Assembly: GCA_030180135.1 (NCBI GenBank)
Contig: CM058232.1
Span: 58,921,330 to 58,985,329, forward strand
Direction: 5' to 3'
DNA length: 64,000 bases
From: Orychophragmus violaceus
Taxonomy: Eukaryota > Streptophyta > Magnoliopsida > Brassicales > Brassicaceae
Part shown: piece after piece, positions 55,614 through 64,000 of the stretch
How the letters are laid out: each line of letters begins with the position of its first letter
How positions within the stretch are numbered: the first letter of the stretch is position 1
The notes under the pieces: generated by a model
Seen by the model: only the letters and a program-made list of their open reading frames with translations
Databases searched by the model: none
What the model was told of the DNA's origin: nothing
Made by a program: the position numbers and the translations under genes

Positions 55614-56936
55614 ATGGAAGCAATGATGGAACAGCTTATGGAGAGTCAGACCAAGAGTACTTTGGAGAGCAACAAGAAGTTAGATGCTGTCTATGAGGAC
55701 CTCAATGGGAAGTTTGAGTCTCTGAACACTCACATGAAGCAGTTGGATACTCAGGTGAATCAGATTTCCAGCTCTATGAAGGGAAAAGGAGTAGCAAACA
55801 GTCATATTAAAGCTTGGTCTGTGTACATTAATGATGGGTCTCACTTAGGTGAAAAATATGAGCTAAGTACAACTGAATTGGTGAAGGAGAGTGAAAACTC
55901 GGATTTTGGAGAAAATCTCTCGGGTGAAAACTGTGAAAACAGTGTTGCATCGATCGACACACATCTAGTGTCGGTCGATGCAGGTCGTGAACGGACAGAC
56001 TCGCCAGATGATGACAATGTTGATGCTGATTTAGAGCTTGCCCACTTATTCCCTGGAGTGTCTGAGATCACTCAGGAGGAGATTTATGCACAGTCAATCA
56101 GACTATATCCCTCAGTATCTGAAGTGATTAAGCAGGAGATAGAAGAGCTTAAGAAGCTAGAGGAGATTGGTGAAGAATTGGAAGAAATTCCATCTTCTGA
56201 TGATCCACCTTATCACCCATGTGTGCAGAGGTACTTGAACAAGATGCTGCCTTTAGATGAGGAGCTGAGAGATTGGGTGATTATAGTCCCTCAGCATATT
56301 AGTGATGTTCTGCTGACTAAGATCCCGAAGAAGCTGCCAGACCCTGGTGTCTTTGTGCTTAACTGTTCTATCTTCGAAGATAGTTTTAGGCGCTCTCTCT
56401 GTTATTTAGGAGCTGCTGGAAGTCTTATGCCATACTCTGTGGCAGAGAAGCTGGGAATGCTGGATTTTAAGCCTACTAGGACCTCTCTTGTCCTAGCTGA
56501 TCAGTCTATAAGAGTTCCGGAAGGACTTCTTGAGGTCATCCCGGTGAGAGTTGGAAACTACTTAGTTCCAACGGACTTCCTAGTGCTGAAATATGACTGT
56601 GATCCGGATGAAGCGTTACTACTTGGAAGACCATTTTTGGCTACAGCGGGAGCGGTAATTGATGTTAGGAACAGCCTGATAGACCTCCATCTGGAAGATG
56701 AACCGCTGCGTTATGAGATGGAGAAGCTGCGAAGACCACTGATAGATGGGCAGACATTTACCATCATGGAAGCAGATGATGAGCAGCCGGATGACACTGT
56801 GATTATAGATCCTGGAGCGCATTTTACTCCATCTTTTCTTGGACACGAGCACTCTACGACAGCCTACTCGCCACCCTGGATGAGGATACTTGAACGGAGA
56901 CAGAAAAAGTCTCTGTCAGGTTCTCTTGGTGCCTGA
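55614..56936 (+). pseudogene. Gag linker and protease region of element 3
   Basis: A 440-codon open frame from MEAMMEQLMESQTKS. A coiled-coil-like segment (LNGKFESLNTHMKQLDTQVN) is followed by an acidic linker containing a dyad pair encoded within it (SIDTHLVSVD, 55951-55977), then a retropepsin domain: the active-site position reads CYLGAAGSLMPYS instead of the CDLGAS of elements 1 and 2, so the catalytic Asp is replaced. VLADQSIRVPEGLLEVIPV and LGRPFLATAGAVIDV are well kept. The frame stops at 56934 after a short tail, with no RT. It probably cannot cleave a polyprotein. Confidence 0.85.
55951..55977 (+). promoter_or_regulatory. Dyad pair within the coding region of element 3
   Basis: CGATCG at 55951 and CGGTCG at 55972, 21 bp apart, with ACAC...GTGT inner arms. 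It lies inside the open reading frame of the gag-PR linker and keeps that frame. Confidence 0.55.
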
Positions 56937-57108
56937 AAGATCTTGTTCGTCCGGTCAAGCTAATGACCTTAAACAAGCGCTGAGTGGGAGGCAACCCACT
57001 GTTAGGTTTAGTTGTTTTTTCTTTTCATTTTTGGTGTTTTTCTTAGGATTTCACGTTTTTATTGGTTTTTAAGTTTCAGATACAGAACTCGAGTCTGGAG
57101 ATGTGTAA

Positions 57109-57295
57109 CGATCGATGCACTTGTGCACCGGTCGTTGCAAGGAGATTTGACGAAGAAGGGTGATCGCATTGTGACGATCGTTGCTCACTAGAAACGATCG
57201 TTGCAATTAGTTTAATTGCAAAATTAAGGTACGCGCAAAACCGGAAATCGATTTCGATTTGACCAGCATCGGTCGTTGCCATTAAGTAACGATCG
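57109..57295 (+). promoter_or_regulatory. Post-PR dyad array of element 3 (three pairs)
   Basis: Cores CGRTCG start at 57109/57129, 57175/57195 and 57270/57290, each pair 20 bp apart, with TTGCA/TGCAA-type arms. It starts 172 bp after the gag-PR stop, the position where elements 1 and 2 have their own arrays. Confidence 0.7.
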
Positions 57296-57688
57296 TTGCA
57301 CACACGACCAAGGTAAGTGGCCTTAAACCCTTCTCTTCTCTTTTCTTCCTCATTTCGCCGTCCGTACACCGAACCTCCACACCTAAAAATCCCGATTTCT
57401 CATCATTTTTCTTCGATTCAATCACTGATACTTCCTATTTTACGCTCTAAACCCGTTTATGTAGCTCATATCTCAGGAATCCAAGGTAATGTACCCCTAT
57501 TTTTTTCGATTTTCGGATTCAATTTTTTAGGGTTTTAGGGATTGAGAATTTTGAACTGAAATTTGATGTCTGCATGCGTAATTAGACTGATTTTAGGATG
57601 TAGGTTATGATTCTAGACCGATTTGCGATAATGTGGCACGAATTTGGACTGATTTTTGTTGATTGTTTGCGGCGAAATCGCCTTGCAA

Positions 57689-57789
57689 CGGTCGTTGCAT
57701 TTATGCAACGGTCGTTGCTTTGCGATTTTGGGAAATGTTCGATAAATGAAATCGCCTTGCAACGATCGATGCCTTAGATGCAACGGTCG
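57689..57789 (+). promoter_or_regulatory. Dyad pairs just upstream of ORF3 in element 3
   Basis: Pairs lie at 57689/57709 (20 bp; inner arms CGTTGCAT and ATGCAACG form a perfect stem around TT) and 57763/57784 (21 bp). They lie 65-165 bp before the ORF3 start. Confidence 0.7.
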
Positions 57790-57853
57790 TTGCTTTGCGA
57801 TTTCACAGAGAGTCTGCCGAGACTAATTGTTTAAATTTTCTTTCTTTTTGCAG

Positions 57854-59350
57854 ATGGCATCTCGCAGACAACCCCGCAAGAAACGAGCAACAACATCAAC
57901 AGCCACGAGACAGTACATTCCACCACCAGAGTGGTTTCACAGAGACTCTCAGCCACCTGAGCCATATGTTAGAGTGGGTCCAGCAGTAGCACTGCCTTGG
58001 CCCCGTGCAGACGCTACAGAGATCCCGACAGCCAGACAGTGGCCAAGGGACATTCGCACGTTCCTCAAGACTGCAGACTTTACAGAGCGACCACTGCTTA
58101 ACCAGTGGGATGAGTATGATTCGCTTCTCTACAGTGGTTGGTGTGGGATGACCATCAAGCCAACCAAGTTCGCTGACTACTCTACCTACAAGATTCTGGG
58201 GATTGATGAGCAGGTACTTGCTGTGTGCAGAGGCATTGGTCTAGGGACAATGCCAATGCGCCCTTATGATCTCTATCCTGAGCTGGTCAGACAGTTGCTA
58301 GCCACTTGCAGAGTGGTTTACCCAGATCCCGATAGCAGGAGCGCTACAGGAGGTATCTTTACCTTCATGAGTCTGGGAGTCAGGTATCGGATTCCTCTAC
58401 TAGATCTCTGCAGGATCTACGGGTTCAGTACTGAGGCGAGGCGCATTGCTATGCCACTTGAGTGGGATCCAGATGAGGCTCGATCATTCTGGGAGTGTAT
58501 TGGCAGTGGTCGATACAACTCCAGGACCACACTGGTGAAGATGATGAGGCATCCTGTGCTGAGATATGTCTCGCGTATCTTGTGTTGGAGCTTGCTATGC
58601 AAGTTTGAGTCCAACAAGATGCGCAAGTATGAGATGGAGATGCTGTTTATGGGGCTGAGAGACCAGTTTGCAGAGTCTGGTGTGAGAGATCCTACTAGGG
58701 GTCTCAACTTGGGAGCTGTCTTCGCTTTGCATTTGTGTGATCTGCAGACGAAGCCTTTTGATGGAGTCAGTACTGAGACGGTAGGGAGCTTGCTTACTCC
58801 CATTTTTATGCATTGCGGGATTCCTCTACAGGGCACAGAGTGTGATAGAGAGAATGAGTTCCTGGACTTCAGCCATTTGCAGAGCGCTACCTGGCTCAAG
58901 GAGGGGCGCATTTGGGTTTATCAGGACCCGACCACTGGGATGTGTGGTATAGAGCTTCCTGCTGCTAGGTGGACACAGATTGATACATTGGAGGCTCTGA
59001 GATTTCAGCCTCCTGAGACTGAGCAGCGTGGGATTCCTTCTATGGCTCATCCGCTGGGAGAGCCTTCCACACGAGCATCGACCTCTGCTGCCCCGGCGCC
59101 TGCGCCTGCCCCCGTTGACGATGTGGGTCCCTTTCCCGAGCCTACAATGCCTTACGGAGATTATTCTGAGGCTGAGTGGAGAGAGAGATCAGATGGTATT
59201 CTACGAGCTGTTTGGAACTTCATGCGCATTTGCAGCTGCAGGAGGCAGCCACAGATTCATCAGCCCGTACCTGACAGACGTCGTCGACAGCGATCTCCTG
59301 AGGATGCCAGTGATACTGAGAGATATGGTGGGATTGATGATAGTGAGTGA
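57854..59350 (+). CDS. ORF3 protein of element 3 (ATHILA ORF-1-like), open
   Basis: 498 residues with no stop or frameshift, from the ATG at 57854, which follows TTTTTGCAG directly. The frame is open further upstream, but the splice-acceptor context and the basic MASRRQPRKKRA start favour this ATG. Central part homologous to ORF3 of element 2: LGIDEQVLAVCRGIGL, GVRYRIPLLDLCRIYGF, RYVSRILCWSLLCKFE, TPIFMHCGIPL. Ala/Pro-rich linker near residues 415-430 (STSAAPAPAPAPVDD), then a basic RRRRQRSPED tail. No signal peptide or membrane helix is visible, so the name env-like is positional only. The basic ends suggest nuclear or nucleic-acid binding (inference). It is the best preserved ORF in any of the three elements, although the same element has lost its polymerase. 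Confidence 0.8.
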   Translation: MASRRQPRKKRATTSTATRQYIPPPEWFHRDSQPPEPYVRVGPAVALPWPRADATEIPTARQWPRDIRTFLKTADFTERPLLNQWDEYDSLLYSGWCGMTIKPTKFADYSTYKILGIDEQVLAVCRGIGLGTMPMRPYDLYPELVRQLLATCRVVYPDPDSRSATGGIFTFMSLGVRYRIPLLDLCRIYGFSTEARRIAMPLEWDPDEARSFWECIGSGRYNSRTTLVKMMRHPVLRYVSRILCWSLLCKFESNKMRKYEMEMLFMGLRDQFAESGVRDPTRGLNLGAVFALHLCDLQTKPFDGVSTETVGSLLTPIFMHCGIPLQGTECDRENEFLDFSHLQSATWLKEGRIWVYQDPTTGMCGIELPAARWTQIDTLEALRFQPPETEQRGIPSMAHPLGEPSTRASTSAAPAPAPAPVDDVGPFPEPTMPYGDYSEAEWRERSDGILRAVWNFMRICSCRRQPQIHQPVPDRRRRQRSPEDASDTERYGGIDDSE

Positions 59351-59582
59351 GCGTAGCTGTCATCTCTTGATTATCGGTTCTGTACTCTGATTTTCTTATC
59401 ATCTATTCTTGCACCTTTTCTTTTATTTTGCTACTATGTTTGGATGGTTCTACATGATTAGATACACTTGTTGCTTCAGTTTTACTCTGTTTCTAGTGTT
59501 TTCAGCTTGCAGGATTCGAAAATGATATAACCCGATGGACTAACCTGCTAACTTGCTGACTGATCCGATGTACGCAGTGCCT

Positions 59583-59717
59583 CGATCGACACACCATTGT
59601 GTCGATCGTCACAACACGACTGAAATCGCATTGCAGCGATCGTTGCGGTCCTGAGCAACGATCGATCCACAACGAAAAATCGCCTAGCAACGGTCGATGC
59701 ACTTAGTGCAACGATCG
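59583..59717 (+). promoter_or_regulatory. Downstream dyad array of element 3 (three pairs)
   Basis: Cores lie at 59583/59603 (20 bp), 59637/59659 (22 bp) and 59691/59712 (21 bp), with GTGT/ACAC or TGCA arms, about 230 bp after the ORF3 stop. Confidence 0.7.
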
Positions 59718-60754
59718 ATGTCTGAGTGCGACAGAGGTAAAACCCGAAAGAACTTAACCATTCCATTAACAAATTTTTATTTTCTTCTTTGCCAATCCTT
59801 CGCTTGGCACTACTGGGGACAGTGTGTCTTAAGTGTGGGGGAGGTTCTACTAACTTCTTTCTTTTGTTTTCTTAGAGTAAGTTAAATTTTTCAAAATTTT
59901 TGTTTTATTGAGTCAAACTTTGTTTAAGTAAAAAACAATGATTTTTTGAGAAGATTAGTAGCACTTGCAGGAACTTAAGTAACCATTGGGATGAATCTGC
60001 AGATTATCTCTGACTATTAGAAAACCCAGACATGGATCAACCTACTGAGGACACCCACATCACTTCAGGTATCAGAGGATCTTTTACTGACTTCACCCTA
60101 ATACTGACTTAGATTTTCTCACCTAAGGGCCTTGAATACTTTGTGTCGGATTCCTTGGTTAGTTCTGACACAGCCTGTAAACCTGTCCTATTTAGTTCCC
60201 TTCTCCCCTTCCATAAAATAAAAAAATAATAATAAACTGAGGATGAGTTAGTAACTCCGAAGTGGTCATGGGAATGGTAGCTAAAACTCTCATATCCTGT
60301 GCATCCATGGAATGTGTCCAAGGTACACCCCTTAACGGGAAGAGCACTGATAAAAAAAATAAAATGATACCCAATGGGGAAAAATCAGAATGCTAAGGAA
60401 GGAAAAAGAGAAGAAAGGGACTAGAGAAAGATAGTATGGTGGTCTAGAGCTGATAAGGTAAGAGTCCATGTGCCTTTGATCGATACTCCTTAGGTGAGAC
60501 CGCACTTAAATACTTGCAGAAGTCAGTAGGAAGAATTTGAATGCTTGAATGTGATTGTGGAGTTTACTTAGGACAGTTGCTAAGTGTGGGGGAAGTATAT
60601 GTTGGTCTTGATGTCTGCAGGTTGATTCTTTATTGTGGATTACTAAGGGGAATCTGAGTGTTGCTGCTTCTAGGATGAAAAGAGTTTCTGAAGAGTTTTC
60701 AAACCTCTTCACTACATTCTAGTTCTCTGTTTTGCTTGAGGGCAAGCAAAGGCT

Positions 60755-60767
60755 AAGTGTGGGGAGT
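60755..60767 (+). other. Polypurine tract of element 3
   Basis: AAGTGTGGGGAGT immediately precedes the 3' LTR start TGATATATC. Confidence 0.75.
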
Positions 60768-61961
60768 TGATATATCATGGTTTTTACCGGTTTTATGCCA
60801 TGATATAGTTGTGTTTTTAGTGTCTTTTGTGTTCTTTTAGAGTCTTTTACAGGTTTAATCAGGTTTGAAGCTAATGTGGAGATTTTGGAGTATTTTGGGA
60901 GTTTTGGAGCATTTTGGCCGAGAGTTTAACTCACTGTCCGATTTGATGATCATGCATCGATCGACACACCTTTGGTGTCGATCGACACACTAGCGAGATG
61001 GGCCGAAATACGGCGGTTAATGAAGTAATGAAGAATTGCAGAAAAGTCCAGAAAAGTTCCAGTATTTACACAGAAGCCCCAGCCGAGATTATCCCTATAT
61101 ATTTAGGATTTTGGTGTTTATTTTAGATACACTTTCATACTTAGAGCTAAGAGATTTTTAGAGCTTTTGGGGCTGATCTAATCCTGTACTTCATCTATTT
61201 TGGAGAAGATTTCGAACCCCTTTATCTATTTAATTTCTTATATGCAATCTATTATTTCTATGATTTCTGTTTCATTAATAATGTCTGAGTAGATTCATAG
61301 TTAGGTTTAGGGTTTCTCATAAAGGATTTCATGACTTGCTAGACTTGTTTAATTCAGTTAAGGATTCACATGAATAGAATGTTCTTCAAACTAAATTGTG
61401 CTTAATGCTAGTTCTAACCTGATCAATTAGAATCTAGATCTTAGGTTGCTAAATACGACACGAAAGTGTGGTTTAGAATCTGAACTATTTAGGTTGAGCT
61501 ATTAAATTATTCGCAAAGAGATTTGGCTTAGTTTAATTGTGAACATATCGAACTTGAAATTAATGCTGGTTTAATCTGTTAGTAATTGCAAAGAGATTTG
61601 GATTACTGCACTTAGACTTAGAGGATTTTCGCAAAGAGATTTGGTTAATTCTAATTCCGTGATTTGAGTTCTAGAACTGAGTTTAATTTGATCCTGACTG
61701 ATTAACTTGTCTGCTTGTCTGATTTCCTGAGAATTCCCTAGACTTAGCGCTTTTAGTTTATTGCTTTCAAAACAAATTCCTGCTACTGATTTACTTTATT
61801 GCCTTGCTTTTATTTCATTCACCACTTGCTTTATTCTTAGTATTAATCTCTACGGTTCTGATCTATCGAGACCAGAGTCTCTGTGGATTCGATACCCTAT
61901 ATACTACATTGACATTACTGTGCACTTGCAGTTAGTATAGGGATTAAAACTCGACCTATCA
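60768..61961 (+). repeat. 3' LTR of element 3
   Basis: Same length as the 5' LTR (1194 bp), about 1.5% divergent. Dyad pair at 60958/60979, TATA box near 61095-61107. Confidence 0.93.
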
Positions 61962-62399
61962 CATTACATGATCCTCATTTTCTTTTTGAAAAAGATTCGA
62001 GTCCATGTCATTATCATGTCCTGAAATATTTTCCCTCGGGTTGACTTAAACAGCATCTAGCCACAACTGCTTTGGTCTCTTCGTGTATGGATACGGGCTA
62101 TAAAAAACTTGATCCACTTGTGCGGCTGTGAAATATGTATGTACTTAATGAAGTTATATATAATTACATATAATTAAAGGCAATAAAACTGACATGTAAG
62201 AAACATATGTACCTAGAACAAATGGTTCGACTTTATTGTATCTTTTTATGAAAGAACATCTACAATGCCAACATTACTCCTTCGAGTGTCTATACCGAGA
62301 ATAGGGTAGTACCAGTTACACTTAAAAAGTGTGATTCTCAAATTTACAATTCCCTCATATTCAAGTTGTATGATATCAATTAAGATCCTATGGAAATCC
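61962..62399 (-). pseudogene. CACTA TNP2 C-terminal region (DUF4216-like), right piece
   Basis: The minus strand reads RILIDIIQLEYEGIVNLRIT, LFKCNWYYPILGIDTRRSN, then stops and a KSNHLF-like piece, then QVFYSPYPYTKRPKQLWLDA and DMDSNLFQKENEDHVM. The LEYEG...LFKCNWY and QVFY...PY words are typical of the DUF4216 part of plant CACTA transposases. Several stops occur. Element 3 separates it from its acidic C-terminus at 53550-53231, and the copia-type LTR at 62400 cuts it on the right. Confidence 0.7.
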
Positions 62400-63029
62400 T
62401 GTTGGAATTGTGTCCAGCAATCTCTGTACTGTCTCTATAACGTAAGAGTATGTCAGTGATCAGACATAAGTCATACAATACTGGGGGTCATGATGGCTTG
62501 CTAGAGTCCGCTCATGATCTATAAGTCTTGGAATTATTGCCTTTATTGTATGATCCCATATGGGTCACACGCTTAAGCTAGCAGGAAATAATGTTGAAAG
62601 GCATAGCAGAAGTACGACAAAAGTGCTAGGCATTTGTCGTACTAAGAGAGAATGAATAATGGGTCTGATTAAATGGGATTTAATCAGATTGGGCCCAAAA
62701 GCCCAAAAGGGAAAAAGAAGGCTTTTAATGTCTAAAAGCCAAGTCTCTTCTCCCCAACCCTAAGCCTCCCAGCCGCGATCTCTCTCTCTTTCTGGCGCCT
62801 CCCTCAGCTCGGTCTAGCAACCAGTTTCCTGTGATTGCGTGTGTGAGCCTTTGGAGGATTCATCCCTTGGTGTATCTCCCTGATCTCTGACCTGTTCATC
62901 AATTCCGCTGCAACAAACAGGTAAAAGGTGAGATCATAATGTTTCTGAATAAGAACACCTAGATCTAATGCATGTTTAGGTTGATATCAATATGAGAATT
63001 GAATCAGGATCAACCGAAACAATCCAACA
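62400..63029 (+). repeat. 5' LTR of a copia-type element
   Basis: 630 bp from TGTTGGAATTGTGTCC to ACAATCCAACA, followed by a primer site, so it is a 5' LTR whose element continues beyond the window. It is the same family as the partial LTR at 1-510, in opposite orientation. Confidence 0.88.
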
Positions 63030-63030
63030 G

Positions 63031-63042
63031 TGGTATCAGAGC
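63031..63042 (+). other. Primer binding site of the right copia-type element
   Basis: TGGTATCAGAGC, one base after the LTR end, complementary to tRNA-Met. Confidence 0.9.
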
Positions 63043-64000
63043 CATTGGTTCTTAGGTTTCTTGTTTTAGATTCAAGTTTAGGTTGTTTAATCTGCTTAGA
63101 ATTGTTTTTGAATCAATTACTGATAAGATAAAACGATTAAGAATCAGAATTGAACTCTAAACACACAAGAAAAATCGCAAAACATGAGCTATATGACTCA
63201 GATTTGCGATCGGCCGGGTATTGGATCGACCGGCTTGGCCGGTTGGTGATTATGGCCGAGAGGTATGGCCGGTTGGGTCGGGATCGGCTCATGGGCGACT
63301 GGATCGGACACGACGCACGGACGGATCACGGATCGCGTCGCGTGGTCGATCCGATCAGCCGAGGATCGCACGATCGATAGCGATTGGATCGTCGCGCCTC
63401 GTCCCGCCTGCGATCGTACCGTCTCACGTCCCGAGCTCGTCCCGTCCAGCTGCATCCCGATCGCGTGAGGCTCGGCCGTCCGTGGATCGTGGATTGAACG
63501 CGGCTGGTCGGCTGTGATCGTGTGGACTAGGTCACGGCCATGGATGGTTCGTGACCGGTTCGATTTCGGTTAGCTGGTTCGGTTTAAAACTTGATTAAAA
63601 TCAACGTTTCGGTTTAATAAACAGGTTTAATAATTTTATTAAATCTGGTTAAACCGGAATAAGAAATCCAATGTCGAAAGAAATATTGGATTTAGTGCCT
63701 AAACCAGGAATTTCTAATTTGATTTGGTTGGACCAAATAAATTGAGAAATTCCGGTTTAGTAAATAACCGGTTGACAATTGTGGTCATCGTAGTAATTAA
63801 AACTTGGTTAGACCAGTTTTAATGAACCAGACCGGTTATGTCAATTAATTGGACAATTGGGTCATGTCTTGGACATGGACCAATTCTTGGGCCTCGGGCC
63901 AAGAAGTTAAAACAATTGGGCCAGTTAATTGAGTCTTTCTTCAGATTAATTTAAAATCTATTTTATAAAATTATAAAGTCGTTTTTAAATTAATGTTTCC
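63043..64000 (+). other. Leader of the right copia-type element, GATC-rich, no gag seen
   Basis: A copia gag would normally start soon after the primer site, but none is seen in 950 bp. The stretch 63195-63530 is GC-rich and carries about 15 GATC sites in about 330 bp, many as GGATCG or CGATCG. After 63540 come CCGGTT/AACCGG and GGTTTAA words. Overlapping frames in this stretch are arginine-rich and look like by-products of the composition. The element may be non-autonomous or have a long leader. Confidence 0.45.

Larger units (their letters stand above)
56937..57853 (+). other. Region between PR and ORF3 of element 3
   Basis: 917 bp, non-coding. AAACAAGCGCTGAGTGGGAGGC near 56970 matches the post-pol block of element 2. 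Five dyad pairs follow (57109-57789). It ends with TTTCTTTTTGCAG, a splice-acceptor-like site directly at the ORF3 ATG. Confidence 0.65.
59351..60767 (+). other. 3' non-coding region of element 3
   Basis: 1.4 kb. Three dyad pairs lie at 59583-59717. G-rich purine tracts AAGTGTGGGGGAGG at 59831, AAGTGTGGGGGAAG at 60582 and AAGTGTGGGGAGT at 60755; only the last abuts the 3' LTR. No coding frame. Confidence 0.6.
53551..61961 (+). mobile_element. Athila-like element 3 (plus), lacks RT and integrase
   Basis: LTRs of exactly 1194 bp at 53551-54744 and 60768-61961, with about 15-20 substitutions between them and no indel. Flanks are CAATA and CATTA, a target duplication with one mismatch. Order: 5' LTR, tRNA-Asp primer site, partial gag, protease region, post-PR dyad pairs, open ORF3, 3' non-coding region, purine tract, 3' LTR. 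RT, RNase H and integrase are absent: after the protease region the reading frame ends and the conserved post-pol block follows. It is inserted in a CACTA TNP2 gene. Confidence 0.92.

Noticed and set aside
57854..59350. Envelope glycoprotein gene
   Set aside because: No signal peptide, no membrane helix, basic ends; only its position resembles env.
63150..63517. Overlapping arginine-rich ORFs in the copia leader as genes
   Set aside because: Open frames on both strands and several phases follow from the GC-rich GATCG composition; no domain is recognisable.

Overview
This is a transposon-packed stretch of a plant nuclear chromosome. The organism is most likely a Brassicaceae species: there are Athila-like Ty3/gypsy elements primed by tRNA-Asp, CACTA elements with CACTACAAGAAAA ends, and pieces of CYP59, CESA and REM/B3 genes that read closely like their Arabidopsis counterparts. 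I see no rRNA or tRNA gene and no bacterial feature. Almost everything is LTR retrotransposon or DNA transposon, nested up to three or four deep, as in pericentromeric heterochromatin. The only plausible host gene is a small, probably damaged REM-type B3 gene near 52.3-53.2 kb.

Layout, left to right. 1-510: partial copia-type LTR (minus). 511-6886: element A (minus), a long-LTR element with tRNA-Met priming and only a gag-like ORF. 6887-11399: element B (plus), the 3' part and LTR of a related element in opposite orientation. 12.1-17.9 kb: CACTA element B with a decayed TNP2 transposase (minus), interrupted by CACTA element A (13230-15999, TSD TAT), which carries pieces of a receptor-like kinase gene and of cyclophilin CYP59. 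17.9-18.3 kb: a gypsy integrase fragment, followed by a degenerate LTR. 18568-26559: Athila-like element 1 (minus, TSD GTTAT). 27623-27994: the start of another CACTA element, broken by Athila-like element 2 (27995-41747, plus), which has gag-pol, a third ORF and both LTRs. 43.2-48.7 kb: a possible Helitron end, then a chimeric pseudogene joining eIF(iso)4G, cellulose synthase and CRM-domain pieces. That pseudogene holds a hAT MITE, and an internally deleted copia element lies just upstream of it. A Harbinger-like MITE follows. 52.3-53.2 kb: the REM/B3 gene. 53.2-62.4 kb: the C-terminal part of a CACTA TNP2 gene split by Athila-like element 3 (53551-61961, plus), which has lost RT, RNase H and integrase but keeps an open third ORF. 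62400-64000: copia-type LTR, primer site and a GC-rich leader.

The most striking signal is a set of short dyad arrays in the three Athila-like elements. Each element has its own motif: TATCGG/CCGATA in element 1, CAGCGAC/GTCGCTG in element 2, and paired CGRTCG cores 20-22 bp apart in element 3. Yet the arrays sit in the same two places in all three: in the LTR about 75-110 bp upstream of a TATA box, and about 170-245 bp after the gag-pol (or gag-PR) stop. In elements 2 and 3 the second array therefore lies ahead of ORF3. The ORF3 proteins are basic at the N-terminus (strongly so in element 2), have no visible signal peptide or membrane segment, and start right after a splice-acceptor-like CAG. 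My inference is that arrays and ORF3 form an element-encoded regulatory pair. The arrays are seen directly; their function is not.

All boundaries were read by eye. TSD-supported ones are exact, others are marked approximate.
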